A stretch of DNA of 64,000 nucleotides, taken from Hemerocallis citrina. Lineage: Eukaryota > Streptophyta > Magnoliopsida > Asparagales > Asphodelaceae. Below, one piece after another: positions 33,894 to 45,900 of this stretch. Position numbers and translations under genes: made by a program. Below the pieces are notes generated by a model. That model saw nothing but the letters and a program-made list of their open reading frames with translations. It searched no databases and was not told the DNA's origin. Numbering within the stretch: the stretch's first letter is position 1; every line of letters begins with the position of its first letter. The stretch is from the NCBI GenBank assembly GCA_017893485.1, contig CM030365.1, positions 45,440,458 to 45,504,457 on the forward strand. Reading direction: 5' to 3'.

Positions 33894-33906
33894 CACTCTG
33901 ATACCA
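33894..33906 (-). other. Primer-binding site for initiator tRNA-Met
   Basis: On the minus strand TGGTATCAGAGTG lies one base after the end of an LTR (33908). It fits the standard PBS with a changed last base. Confidence 0.75.
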
Positions 33907-33907
33907 C

Positions 33908-35010
33908 TGTTCGTAGTTTTTAAAATATCTATTTTTCTCTGATATATCAAACTAAAAAATGTGCAGAAATAAACTGCTGAATATGAACTCATGAAAAACT
34001 CAAACTTTATTAACTTTATAAAATCTATCTTATTAGTATACTTCTACTTTATTACATAACTCATGCTAGCCTTTATGTAGGCTGCTACCAACTTAGAATT
34101 CAACTCCATTTAAAACTCTTAGAAAACTAATTGATGATTATCAAAAAATGTAGTTATCTTATCTAACTACTAAAAAAACTTTAACTTAAACTTTAAAACT
34201 AACCAACTTTTAATTAAATCAAAACTCATTTTTATCCTTATCTAGTTAAACTGAATTTGACTTATATTTTCAACAAAAACTACCATTAAACTTCATAGAG
34301 GAATCAAGCTGGTTGTGGATAAAACCGAATAGCACAGAGGAAATTGAGCGCATGTGGATGAAACCGGATAGCCGAGGGAAATCTTAGGCATTGTGGATGA
34401 AAATGGATAACGCATAGAAAATCTGAATTTAGACGATATCATATATGAAAATCTGAATATGAAAGAAAACCGGATCTGAAAATCCGAATATAGAGAAATG
34501 CCGACTTTGAAAATTCGCATCTTAAGGAGGACTGGATCTAGAAATTTGCATACATAAGCGGCTTGAGTCTGTAAATCCGAATATAGAGGATTACCGGATT
34601 TAAAAATTTGAATTTGGAGGAGGACCTTATCTGAAAATCTGTATCTTGAAGAGCGTGGTGTCGGTATGAAAATTCGCATTTTGAGGAGTGTGGCAACTAA
34701 AGAAGAAGAAAAAGAGAATTTTTTTGGAGAAGTGACTCTATTATTGCTACACAAGAATGAGAGTGCTTAAAGAGGATCACAACGCTCTGAAATTATGTTG
34801 TAGAATGAAGCACTAGAGTAAACAAAGAAATTAATTGTTGATCTTCTTGAGATATATAATGAGAAATAAACTGAGAGCTTGTTATATAGACTTAGGCATA
34901 AAGAAAGACCTCTAATAATGATAAATATCACAACAAATCAGGGTCATATGATTCCAGCACAGATCTTAGAGTTTCTATAGGTAGATTAAGAGTAATGGGC
35001 TTCCCTAACA
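33908..35010 (-). mobile_element. LTR of an older Copia-like element
   Basis: About 1.1 kb. The minus strand runs from TGTTAGGGAAGCCC at 35010 to CTACGAACA at 33908 and is followed by the primer site. TTATATAACA near 34885 (minus strand) could be its TATA box. A degenerate tandem repeat occupies about 34300-34720. The matching 3' LTR was not found in the window. Confidence 0.6.
34300..34720. repeat. Degenerate ~30-40 bp minisatellite
   Basis: Repeated variants of TCTGAAAATCCGAATATAGA and GGAGGACCGGAT recur every ~30-40 bp. Translated on the minus strand it gives a repeating KMRIF/LYSDFQI pattern over 153 codons, which I take as a repeat artefact and not a protein. Confidence 0.65.
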
Positions 35011-35539
35011 TGTCCAGACCTTCAGGCTCGCTAATAAGACATGAGCTGCTTTCAAGCCTATCAAAAGTGACTAGAGCCACTAGGAGTGACATCCAGCCCA
35101 TCAGCATTGTAAGTTAAATCTTTTATCCCCAACAAGAGAGTAACCGATTCTATCTTTTAAAGGAGGAATTGTACAGAAGATATCATATTCATATCAATTT
35201 TCTAATTGATTCCCAGGCCAATAAATATCCTCCCTCCTCTCTCAGTCAAAAGGTAATCGATTTTTTTTTTGCTCTCAGACAATTTCCTCTCTTTGGTTCT
35301 GACTTGAGAATCGGAGGGTCTATCACCGGGGCCCACCCCAGTGTTTCAAGCCTTTTTGCATATTCATCGGCCAAGTTAGCAACTGTCAGATCTTAATCCA
35401 TGTGCTCTTTTAACGATCCAGATTCAATATAATGAGCTCTAACCACTTTTTACTGCGACGATCAAAAGTCGGATATTTAGTAGTTTCTTTTAAAATATGA
35501 ACTCATTATCTGTTTTCTCCCACACCAAAATAAGCAACA
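35011..35539 (+). mobile_element. Probable 5' LTR of the Tat-like element
   Basis: Begins TGTCCAGACC directly after the Copia-like LTR and ends AAGCAACA, just before a degenerate primer site. About 530 bp. The left edge is uncertain because the neighbouring LTR may have cut into it. Confidence 0.45.
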
Positions 35540-35545
35540 TCAGAT

Positions 35546-35562
35546 TGATGCCATTTGTGGGA
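35546..35562 (+). other. Degenerate primer-binding site of the Tat-like element
   Basis: TGATGCCATTTGTGGGA resembles the TGGCGCCGTTTGTGGGA-type site typical of Tat/Ogre elements, with three changes. Confidence 0.5.
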
Positions 35563-36356
35563 TGCTACATAGATCTACATCACAGATCAGAACTTGTTGT
35601 GAGAAAAACTGAGTTCTCTTGCCATGCAACCGAAGTTAAGAGGGAGAGCTGTGGCACCAAGCTGTCCAGCCAACCCTCTTCATCAGCAAACTCCTTGTGT
35701 GGAGGACCATATTCCTCCTCATCAGCAGGATCAGCTCCAACAGCCTAATCAAGCTCCTCCCAACGGACATGCACTGAAAGGCTCCTGATAATGCCATTAT
35801 GAATCACGTCATGAACAACACACTCTACACAACAATGTCTTGGTCCATATTGCTACCGGCCACTCAATGCCCTAGAGGGGTCCCCGGGGTCAGAAGACCT
35901 CCTCCAAGTCCTCAACTCCATACAACAGGGTTCCAACCTCCGGATTGACTTGAATGAGAGGCGTTCTGGGGGCCAGACCTCCTTTTTACAACATTTGGAA
36001 AACCAAAGAAAAACACTCATTGAAGGCAGAAATTAAGATCCTCCTCCTCTCATAGGGGGCACTGTGAAGAAAGAAGCAATACTCATGAGAGTCGAAATCT
36101 TCGTAAGAAGAACAAAGAACAAGAGGCCCCAGTCACTATGGCCGAACTGAAAACATCAAGCATGACATCCTCCGAGCCATCCGAGGTACTCACGATTCAC
36201 TCATGGAGCAGCCACTATACACCTTCAAAAGAAGGAGAGTCCAACAACTCAACTAGATCCAAGGCGAAGGATGACTAAGTCCTTCCTCGCATTCGAGAAG
36301 TAGAAGATCACTTGGAACAGATAAATCATGAAGGGAACCGCTCCAGCAGGGCTCAT
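35563..36356 (+). pseudogene. Tat-like gag, 5' part
   Basis: No long open frame, but Gln/Pro/Asn-rich coding-like phrases run through several frames before the chromovirus LTR at 36357. Similarity is weak here; the call depends on position between the primer site and the clear gag at 46052. Confidence 0.35.
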
Positions 36357-38046
36357 TGTAGTACCACAAATTTTTAAAATATTATTTTGAGATTAGAAAG
36401 TGAATTAAAATAATTTTTTTTGTGATTTAATAACTGTCTGTCTTAAAATTCATCCTTTTTACACGTGCAAATGTTGACTTAGGAAGTTCAAAACCAAAAA
36501 TTGATTTTTGAAAAACTCATTATTTATTATTTGAGATTATTTGGGATTTTTCTAGATTTTTCCGAAAATTATTGGACTTATTTGCAATTATTACCAAAAG
36601 GAATGACTTTGGTGCAAAATTACCAAATGGGGTGAAAACTCCAGATTTTTGGATTTTTGGATCGAATATAATCACTAGTTAATTCAGGAGTAAAGATTTC
36701 ACCTCTAAGTTCCTGCACATTTGACTTATTTCACAAGTTTTGGTAGAAGAGGATCTTTTTGCAAAATCGCTATTTGAAGGGATGAAAATGCAAAATTTGT
36801 TTTATGGGTTTCCCTACAGAGCCGGCTGATGCTGGAGGGGATCTTTTCAATTTTTGAACTTGATTAAAACAGGTTTTTACTAGTTTCCAATATAAGTCTA
36901 ATTATGAAAAGGGACATTTTAAAAAGAAATATTTTGCAAATATTTTCTAAAACCCAAGAATCCTAAATCCCGGATTATATAGGGTTTGTGCAGCCATCAT
37001 TCGCTGCACAATACAGGAGATTTACTATTTCTTATTATTTTGGAGTTCTAAAGGAATATCTTTGATTTCTTGCTAGGAGGAGCTTTTCTTATTATTTTTT
37101 TCATCTTCGTTCGATTCCTTCAACAAGGTGAGTGACTTGTTTAGTTTCATTTTGTTTTGTGTATGAGTGAAATAGTCTTTAGAATTGTTTGTGGTGTGGG
37201 ATTGATCTTCAGAATTATCGGGGTCGAGACAACGCACATGTGGTATTCGTGTGATGAGGTGCCATCGCTTGCGGTGTGGGATATTCTTGAAGATTCCTAG
37301 GTGTGAGTAAAATAGTCTCCGAAATTATCTATGGATAGAGTTCAACCTCCGAAATTATCGGGGCATGGGCTAATACTCACAGTTTATCTTTATCTCGTAG
37401 TAGTCATCGTGTTAGGATTAGTTGCATAGCGGGAGATTAAACCCTACAATGTGGAGACGTTAAGGGCTTGCACTAGACCTATGTAGAGTGGGATGCATAG
37501 AATCCGACAAGTACGCATTAGAGAGTCAGCATATAGTATTGTGTTTTCATGATTTGGTTTAAGCATGTGTTTTCCTGGTTTTCTACACTTGACACTTAGT
37601 CTAGTTCCACTTGATGTTTCATGTCTTATTGTTATATCTTACCTTATATTGTTCTTACTTATTACATGTTATTTATGATTCCATGTTTTATTTATGTCGT
37701 TTGTTTTTATGTCACTCACACCGTTATGCCTGACCCCTTTAGTTTTGGTGGTTAGGGTTATCTCTAGCCTCATGCTTTACAGGTGATTACTTGTAGCTTG
37801 GATTTTGGATGCTTGAGTTAAAGTGATGTAACGGGTTATGTATTGTTGTAAAAAAATTGTTGTAAAGAAAAAAATTTGTAATTCAGGGTGTATTGTATTC
37901 CGTTGTGTTATGTAAAGATTAATGTAATAAAAGTTAAATTTTTTTTTTATTGGTATTTGGCTGTGTTTAATATTACATTTGAAGTTGATGCTGGAAATTG
38001 TGCCACGTATTTCTAAGATATCATATTAGAAATTTGGGGCGCTACA
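36357..38046 (+). mobile_element. 5' LTR of the chromovirus, with 1.4-kb internal deletion
   Basis: TGTAGTACCAC... to GGGGCGCTACA, 1690 bp, against 3108 bp for the 3' LTR. The two align at both ends; the part equivalent to about 43750-45165 is missing here, joined at TATGAGTGAAATAG. It lacks the GTCGAC array. The retained part has CTCCGAAATTATC-like motifs (37160-37360). Confidence 0.9.
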
Positions 38047-38051
38047 GAGAT

Positions 38052-38063
38052 TGGTATCAGAGC
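38052..38063 (+). other. Primer-binding site for initiator tRNA-Met
   Basis: TGGTATCAGAGC, five bases after the LTR end at 38046. Confidence 0.95.
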
Positions 38064-38208
38064 ATGCTTCAATAGTAATAATAAATATGGTATAAAAATA
38101 ACCTAGGTGTGGACACTAAAGCGTGAGTACCTAGGTGTGGACAATAGAGAGTGAGTATCACATAGAGCTGAAACATAATGTTTTTACTTTTGGGGTACGG
38201 TTGAGGCT

Positions 38209-39339
38209 TTGCCAGAGGGTATTGATGTGAATATAAATTGTGTTAGGTGCTCTAACTTTTCCCTCAATTTACAGTATTCAGAATTGTTGGACCCAGAACC
38301 AGGAATGGTAACAATGGTGATGGAGCTGGAAGTTCCCAAGGGGCAGGAGTTGATCTCGAAGCCGAGTTTGCCAGGGTGTATCAGACTTTGAATGCACTAA
38401 TGGCAGCTAATTTGGCGCAGAATCAGAACCAAAATCAGAATCATGGCGTTGGACCAGTGTTTGTTAATGCTGATCCTATCAAACAGATTGAGTCCTTCAA
38501 GAGGATGAGGTCGCCCGTGTTTGAGGGGCAATCTGATCCAAATGAGGTTGGTGATTGGATTAGACGGATGGAGACAATCTTCGACGTCTCGAAAACACCG
38601 GCAGCCAATAAGGTAAAGTTGGCTACCATGCAGTTTGAAAAGGATGCTGGTGTTTGGTGGCAAACGGTGAAGAGGACTCTGGGAGACCAGCAAATGGCTT
38701 GGAAGGCTTTTCTTGAAGAATTCAGGGATCGTTTCTTTTCCCTGGATATTCAGGAGAAGAAGGCGACAAAATTCTTGAATCTACAGCAGGGCAGCATGAC
38801 CGTGCGAGAGTATGAGACTAAGTTCGCTCAGCTGTCGATGTATGCACCGGAGCTGATAGTTGATGAGGCAAAGAAGGCCAAGAAGTTTAAGCAGGGCTTG
38901 AGGCCAAACTTGAGGTCGACGATGATTCCTTTGGGCATAAGGAAGTTCGATAAGCTGGTCAGGAGAGTAGCTATTACAGAGGAAGACATGGATCAGTTCC
39001 AAAAGTAGCAAGAGACCTAGAACAGGAACAAGCGGCCAGCATCAGGTCAAAGTGGGAAGGGATTCCCAGTGAAACAAGTCAAGTTCAGTGGTCCAGTGCA
39101 AAAGGCACCCACAACTCAGGAAGTGACTTGTTACTACTGCAAGGAGGCAGGTCATTACATGTCAGCGTGTCCTAAGTTGGCGAAGCTGACTTGTTTCCAG
39201 TGTGGGTAGGCAGGACATTCTAAGCCCCATTGTCCACAGTTGAGGAAGGATGGTCCAGGTGGAGATAAATTCCAGAGGCAAGGGCGAGTGTTCGCATTAA
39301 CTGAGGAGGAAGCGGGTGACTCAGAAGATGTGATCCAGG
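38209..39339 (+). pseudogene. Chromovirus gag (capsid and two CCHC knuckles)
   Basis: The main open part is 38376-39008: a Gln/Asn-rich segment, then the capsid with DPNEVGDWIRRMETIF, DAGVWWQTVKR and SMTVREYETKFAQLS. A TAG at 39006-39008 is followed in the same frame by a nucleocapsid with CYYCKEAGHYMSAC and CFQCG-stop-AGHSKPHC, and then VFALTEEEA. It ends at VIQG before the candidate intron. The N-terminal part (38209-38391) lies in another frame. Three or more disabling changes. Confidence 0.85.
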
Positions 39340-39435
39340 GTATGCAAGAGTTTTGAATTTATTTTTATTCAATATATTAAGTAAAACTTTTATTTGAGAA
39401 TAATTGGAGATTGAGTATCATTCTTCATATAACAG
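39340..39435 (+). other. Candidate intron at the gag-protease junction (96 bp)
   Basis: Begins GTATGCAAG and ends CATATAACAG, T/A-rich. Without removal the frame hits a TGA within five codons. Excision joins ...DVIQG to [13 protein letters not shown], the expected gag-protease transition, in phase 1. This matches the candidate intron at 7143-7274 in position and phase. Confidence 0.6.
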
Positions 39436-41190
39436 GAATTGTTTTGGTTAATGGGATTAAAGAAAAAGTTTTATTTAATACTGGTTCTTCGCATACTTTT
39501 GTGTTGCCCAATTTTGCAAAGTTCTTAGGTGTGGAGCCTAAGTTGTTTCTAGGCAGGGTTTTGTCAGTGGCAACACTGTCAGGTGAAGAATTGATTGCTG
39601 ATCGATATTACGAGGGCTGTGATATCGAGATTGGAAGGAGATTATTTGGCATTGATATGATTGAGCTGCAAGTCTTAGGAGTGTATGTGATCGTGGGCAT
39701 TGATTGGATGACAATATATGATGCCACAATTGAATGCGAGCAGAAAGAGGTGTTGGTGAAAGCACCAGGTGGTCCCGCAGTGACTTTTCAAGGGAAGAAG
39801 AAAGTTTCGAAAGTGGCTGCAATGGTATCCAAGATGGCGATTCCAGATGAAGTCAATGGCATTCTGGTTGTCAGAGATTTTCCTAAGGTGTTCTTGGAAG
39901 GTTTGCCAGGATTACCGCCGCAGAAAGATGCGGAGTTTTGTATTAATGTTCAACCGGGGAGTGCTCCGATTTCTAAGGCTCCGTACAGGATGGCAGCTGT
40001 AGAGCAAGATGAAGTGAAGAAGCAGATTGAGGAGTTGTTGAGCAAGGGGCTTATCAGGCCGAGTTCCTCACCGTGGGGTGCGCCAGTGTTGTTAGTCAAG
40101 AAGAAAGATAGGTCAATGAGGATGTGCATTGACTACCAGGAGTTGAATAGGGTGACTATTCAGAACAAGTATCCACTTCTGCGGATTGATGATTTGTTCG
40201 ACAGGCTTCGGGGAGCAGCGGTGTTTTCGAAGATTGATTTGAGATCAGAGTATCATCAGGTTCGAATCAAGGAGGAAGATGTGAGTAAGACAGCTTTCAG
40301 GACTCGTCATGGACTATATGAGTTTTTGGTGATGCCATTCGGGTTGACGAATGCGCCAACAGTGTTCATGGATATGATGAACCAGATTTTGAGGCCATTT
40401 ATTGACTCCTTCGTAGTGGTTTTCATCGATGATATTTTGGTGTATTCGAAGTTGGAGGAGGAGCATTCTATGCACTTGATAGCGGTATTACAGAAATTGC
40501 AGGAGCATAGCTTGTATGCCATGTTGTCAAAGTATGAGTTTTGGAAGTTTGAGGTAACTTTCCTTGGTCATATCCTTTCTAAGGAGGGAGTGGCCACTGA
40601 TCCTCAGAAGGTTGAAGCAGTAAGGAATTGGTCCAGGCCAATTCCTGTGAAGGAAGTTAGGAGTTTCTTGGGTTTGGCTGGTTACTACAGGAGATTCATC
40701 CACGGCTATTCTCAGATTGCAGTTCCTTTGACAGGGTTGACCCGGAAGAATGTTGCATTTTCATGGACTGATAAGTATGAGGCGAGTTTCCTTGAGTTAA
40801 AGGAAAGGTTGACACTGCACCTATCTTAGCTTTGCCACAAGCTGGGAAGGATTAAGATATCTTCAGTGATGCGTCTCTCAGAGGTTTGGGGTGTGTCTTG
40901 ATGCAAGAAGGTAAGGTTATTGCTTATGGTTCGAGACAATTGCGTCCGCATGAGAAGAATTATTCGACGCATGATTTTGAGCTAGCAGCTATTATTTTTG
41001 CCTTGAAGCAGTGGAGGCATTATATTTTTGGTGAGAAGGTCAACATGTACACTGACCACAAGAGCCTGAAGTACATTTATCAATAGAAGGATCTAAATCT
41101 TCAGCAGAGAAGGTGGTTTGAAACATTGGAAGACATTTGTCCCGAGATCAAGTATCATCCGGACAAGGCGAATGTGGTAGCTGATGGACT
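39436..41190 (+). pseudogene. Chromovirus protease, reverse transcriptase and RNase H
   Basis: Protease: [12 protein letters not shown], where the catalytic Asp of D-T-G is Asn, then [16 protein letters not shown]-like [53 protein letters not shown] and the catalytic FIDDILVYS (about 40425-40452). The frame stops at 40829. RNase H follows at 40860-41090 ([31 protein letters not shown]) with a TAG at about 41084, then VADGLSRK. RT itself keeps its key residues; the protease and the joins are broken. Confidence 0.9.
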
Positions 41191-42741
41191 TAGCAGGAAG
41201 AGTAGTTTATCAAGTTTGATCACTACTCGAAGTGAGTTGGCAACAGAGATTGATCAGGCAGGTATCGAGGTGGTGTTGCAGGGTTTGGGGACATGTTTGG
41301 CTCAGTTGAGGCTGGAGCCTTCCTTGAGAGAGAGGATTGTGGAAGGTCAAAGATCAGAATCAGAGATTCAGAAGATATTGCAGCAGGTTGTCGAAGGCAA
41401 GTTATCAGAGTTTCGTGTCCAAGATGGAGTTCTTTCGATGGGTGAGAGGTTGTGTGTTCCGGATAATGCAGATTTGAGAGAGAGTATCTTGCAGGAAGCA
41501 CACAGTACCTTGTTATCAGTACATCCCGGAGGCATAAAAATGTACAAACACATCAAACAGCACTTTTGGTGGTCTGGTATGAAGAAGGATGTGGCAGATT
41601 TCGTGGTAAGGTGTCTGACTTGTCAGCAGATCAAAGCAGAAAACCAGAGACCTCGAGGTTTGTTGCAACCGTTGCCCATTCTGGAGTGAAAATGGGAGAA
41701 TATCAATATGGATTTCATCACGGGTTTGCCGAGGAGTTCGAAGGGCAATGACTCTATTTGGGTTATTATGGACCGTTTGACTAAGTCGGATCACTTTCTG
41801 GCCATGAAGATTACTTGGCCGTTGGAGAAATTGCCTGAGTTGTACATTGGTGAGATTGTGAGGCTTCATGGAGTTCCTGTGTCGATTATTTCGGACAAGG
41901 ATGCAAGGTTCACTTCAAGGTTTTGGAAGAACCTACAAGCAGCTTTGGGCACCAGAACTGATTACAGTACTGCTTTTCATCCACAGACTGATGGTCAGAC
42001 TAAGAGGGTGAATCGAGTACTGGAAGATATGTTGAGGGCTTGTGTTATGGATTTCGGTGGTAGTTGGGAGAGATACTTGGCATTGGAAGAGTTTGCTTAT
42101 AACAATAGTTACCATGTGAGTATCGGGATGGCTCCGTATGAGGCTTTATACGGGCGGAGGTGCAGGACACTTGTTTGTTGGTACGAGGTTGGTGAGAGGT
42201 AGATGTTTGGAGATCGTGCAACAGACGTCAGAGCAGATTGAGCTAATTCGCAAGAGGTTGGTTGAGGCTCAGTCGGCAGAAGAGTTGTGCTGATACTCGA
42301 CGAATGGACTTGGAGTTTGAGGTTGGGGATGCAGTTTTCCTCAAAGTGTCTCCGACCAAAGGAGTGATCAGGTTTGGTAAGGGAGGCAAGTTGGCGCCAA
42401 GGTATATTGAGCCATACAGGATTGTGGAGCGGATTGGCTAGACAGCATATAGGTTGGAGCTTCCAGAGGAGTTGGCACAGGTGCATGACGTGTTCCATGT
42501 GTCGTTGTTGAGGAAGTATGTGTCAGGTCAGAGTCATCAGTTAGTAGAGGTTCGTAAAGGTCTACAGGTGAACTTGAGTTACAAGGAATAGCCTGTGGAG
42601 ATCATTGACCGTAGGGAGAAAGTTCTTAGGAGCAAAGTGATACCTATGGTCAAGGTGCTATGGAGGAATCAGCAGTTCGAGGAGGCTACTTGGGAGCCAC
42701 AGGATTGCATGCAGAAGGATTTTCCTGAGCTTTTTGTATGA
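41191..42741 (+). pseudogene. Chromovirus integrase and chromodomain
   Basis: The H2C2 zinc-binding part (VHPGGIKMYKHIKQHFWW...CLTCQQIKAE) is at 41515-41650. One TGA near 41688 separates it from the core, which has WVIMDRLTKSDHFLA, VSIISDKDARFTSRFW and FHPQTDGQTKRVNRVLEDML: the D-D-E triad appears present. The frame shifts near 42200. The tail shows GGKLAPRYIEPYRIVERIG, VFHVSLLRKY and a chromodomain-like EEATWEPQD, with further stops near 42440 and 42590. It ends at FPELFV, as in the fragment at 465-1067. Confidence 0.9.
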
Positions 42742-42929
42742 TTGTATCTTATTTATGTGATTGTATTTTCTTTGGATGATTGTACTATTGGATTGAGTTG
42801 TATTTCTTTAATTTGATTATGTTCTCCTATGTGAATGTTTTGAATTATGGTTTCATTTATGAGATTGAATTTCCTTTGTTTATCGTTGTTTGGACCTCAT
42901 TAGTAATAGTTCTGAGGACAGAACTCTTC

Positions 42930-42943
42930 TAAGGAGGGAGTGA
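42930..42943 (+). other. Polypurine tract of the chromovirus
   Basis: TAAGGAGGGAGTGA directly precedes the 3' LTR start TGTAGTACCC; it primes plus-strand synthesis in this family. Confidence 0.85.
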
Positions 42944-45900
42944 TGTAGTACCCTTTATTTTTAAAATATTGTTTTGAGATTAGAAAGTGAATTAAAATGT
43001 TTTTTTTGTGATTTAATAATTGTCTGTATAAAAATTCATCATTTTTACACGTTGGAAACACGTGCAAATGTTGACTTGGGAAGTTCAAAACCAAAAATTA
43101 TTTTTGGAAAACACATTATTTATCATTTGAGATTATTTGGGATTTTTCTGAAAATTATTGGACTTATTTGCAATTATTACAAAAAGGACTTTTGTGCAAA
43201 ATTACCAAATGCGGTGAAAACTCTAGATTTTCGGATTTTTGGACTGAATATAATCCCTAGTTAATTCAGGAGTAAATATTTTACCTCTAGTTCCTACACA
43301 TTTGACTTATTTCACAAGTTTTGGTAAAAGAGGATCTTTTTGCAAAATTGCTATTTGAAGGGATGAAAATGCAAAATTTATTTTATGGGTTTCCCTACAG
43401 AGCCGGCTGATGCTGTAGGGGATCTTTTCAGTTTTTGAACTTGATTAAAACTTTTTTTTACTAGTTTCCAATAAAAGGGTCTAATTATGAAAAGGGACAT
43501 TTTAAAAACTAGTATTTTGCAAATGTTTTCTAAAACTCTAGAATCCTAAATCCCGGACTATATAGGGTTTGTGCAGCCTTCATTCGCTGCACAATACAGG
43601 AGATTTATTATTTCTTATTGTTTCGGAGTTCTAAAGGAAGATCTTGGATTTCTTGCTAGGAGGAGCTTTTCTTATTATTTTTTTTCATCTTCGTTCAATT
43701 CCTTCAACAAGGTGAGTGACTTGTTTTGTTTCATTTTGTTTTGTGTATGTTGTATGTGAGTGATATATTTATTTTGTTTTGTTCTTTGAATGTTGGATGT
43801 GGTGATTCATCATTTAGAAAGCATGCTAGGGTTGAGTATGAATATGTACATGATGGATTGGATGGATTGTTGAATTAAAAATTGATCTTTTATGAACCCT
43901 AGTTATCCACGAATGGATTTGCATGTGTATGGTTTGAGATCCATATTATTTTGAGTTTGGTTAACACAACTTGATTATGATAATATTAACCTTGTATGTT
44001 CGTGAGTTAATAATGACGATGGGGTTTGAGAAGTTTTGAGAAGGATTAATGAGTTATGAATTCTTGTCTTGAGAATTGGATTTGGGAGAAATTGAATGAT
44101 ATTTGATGCAATACAACTAATTTGGGGACTTTTGGGATTGTGCAAGGTATTACTCAAGTTGGATTCCTTGAATGTTAGGATTAAATTCTAAATATGTTGC
44201 TATTTCTAATCGAAGGTCTTGTGGAATTTTCTTTAGTGCACGAACATGCACAAATGATTTATATGAATTTCGTACTTCATTGTTATTGAAGAAAATCAAC
44301 AATTTTCTATTTTTGTTAATTCAAGTGTTTTTGATTGGTTTTATTGACTCTTATGTATCCTACAAGTCGTATTTGATCATATCAGAAATATGCTTTCTAC
44401 AAAATTCGTTTTTATTAAGTAAAACTCCGTATCGGTTAAAAAGTGTACAACTAAAAAACTGCAGTCTGCAGGTCAACAGTCGACCAGTAGAAATTACAGT
44501 CGACCGTCATTACCCGGCTGTTGTGTTTTTCTTGTTTTCTTGAAATTTCGTGCGGAATAGTCGACTGAACCATGTTTACAGTCGACTGAGTGCTCTGTTT
44601 TGATATTTTCCAGAGATTTGGATTTTCATTCTGGATAGTCGACCGATGACCTTTTACAGTCGACGGTTAGTACTTACAATTATTTTATGTTAAGTTCTGG
44701 AGTTGTCGTTCTGGACAGTCGACCGACTCCTGTATATAGTCGACTGTTACTGATGTTCTTGAGTTATTCTGATGCTATTTTAAATGAGTTATTCTTTAAA
44801 TGTTTTGGATCTACAATTTACTATTCTAAACCTTATTTCCTATTGAACATATGTTTCCAAATCGTTTTATTAAAGTATTGTTAATGGAAGGTTTGGTTTG
44901 GATGGTTGAGTGTGAGTCCATAGAGGGTGTGTGGTAGCCTAGTATGCTGGCAGTTGAGATATTTGTGTTTTGGGCCTGTTGAGGCATTTTAGTTGATCGG
45001 TTGTTGGGTTAAGTCCGGTGGGGTACACCAACTCTAGGTGATTTGTAATTAAACTAATTAACTCAAAAAGTTAAGGACAGGCACTTGTGGTTATATGATG
45101 AAATGGAACATAAGTTATGGACCTCAGTATGGCTTGCGGTGTGAGATGATCCCCAGAATTATCCAGGTGTGAGTGAAATAGTCTCCGGAATTACCTGTGG
45201 TGTGGAATTGATCTCCGAAATTATCGAGGTCGAGGCGACGCACATGTGGTATTCGTATGATGAGGTGCCATCGCATGCGGTGTGGGGTATTCTTGAAGAT
45301 TTCCACGTGTGAGTGAAATAGTATCCGGAATTATCTGTGGATAGAGTTCGACCTCTGGAATTACCGGGGTATGGGCTAATACTCACAGTTTATCTTTATC
45401 TCGTAGTAGTCATCGTGTTAGGATTAGTTGCATAGCGGGGGATTAAACCGTACAATGTGGAGATGTTAAGGGCTTGCACCGGACCTATGTAGAGTGTGAT
45501 GCATAGAATCCGACAAGTACGCATTAGAGAGTCAGCATATAGTATTGTGTTTTCTTGATTTGGTTTAAGCATGTGTTTTCCTGGTTTTCTACACTTGACA
45601 CTTAGTCTAGTTCCACTTGATGTTTCATGTCTTATTGTTATATCTTACCTTATATTGTTCTTACTTATTACATGTTATTTATTATTTCATGTTTTATTTA
45701 TGTCATTTGTTTTTATGTCACTCACACCGTTATGGCTCACCCCTTTAGTTTTAGGGGTTAGGGTTATCTCTAGCCTCATGCTTTACAGGTGATTACTTGT
45801 AGCTTGGATTTTGGATGCTTGAGTTAAAGTGGTGTAATGGGTTATGTATTGTTGTAAAAGAAATTGTTGTAAAGAGAGAAATTTGTAATTCAAGGTGTAT

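Noticed and set aside
34293..34754. 153-codon minus-strand frame with repeating KMRIF/LYSDFQI pattern
   Set aside because: It coincides with a degenerate minisatellite inside an LTR; the repeat explains the open frame.
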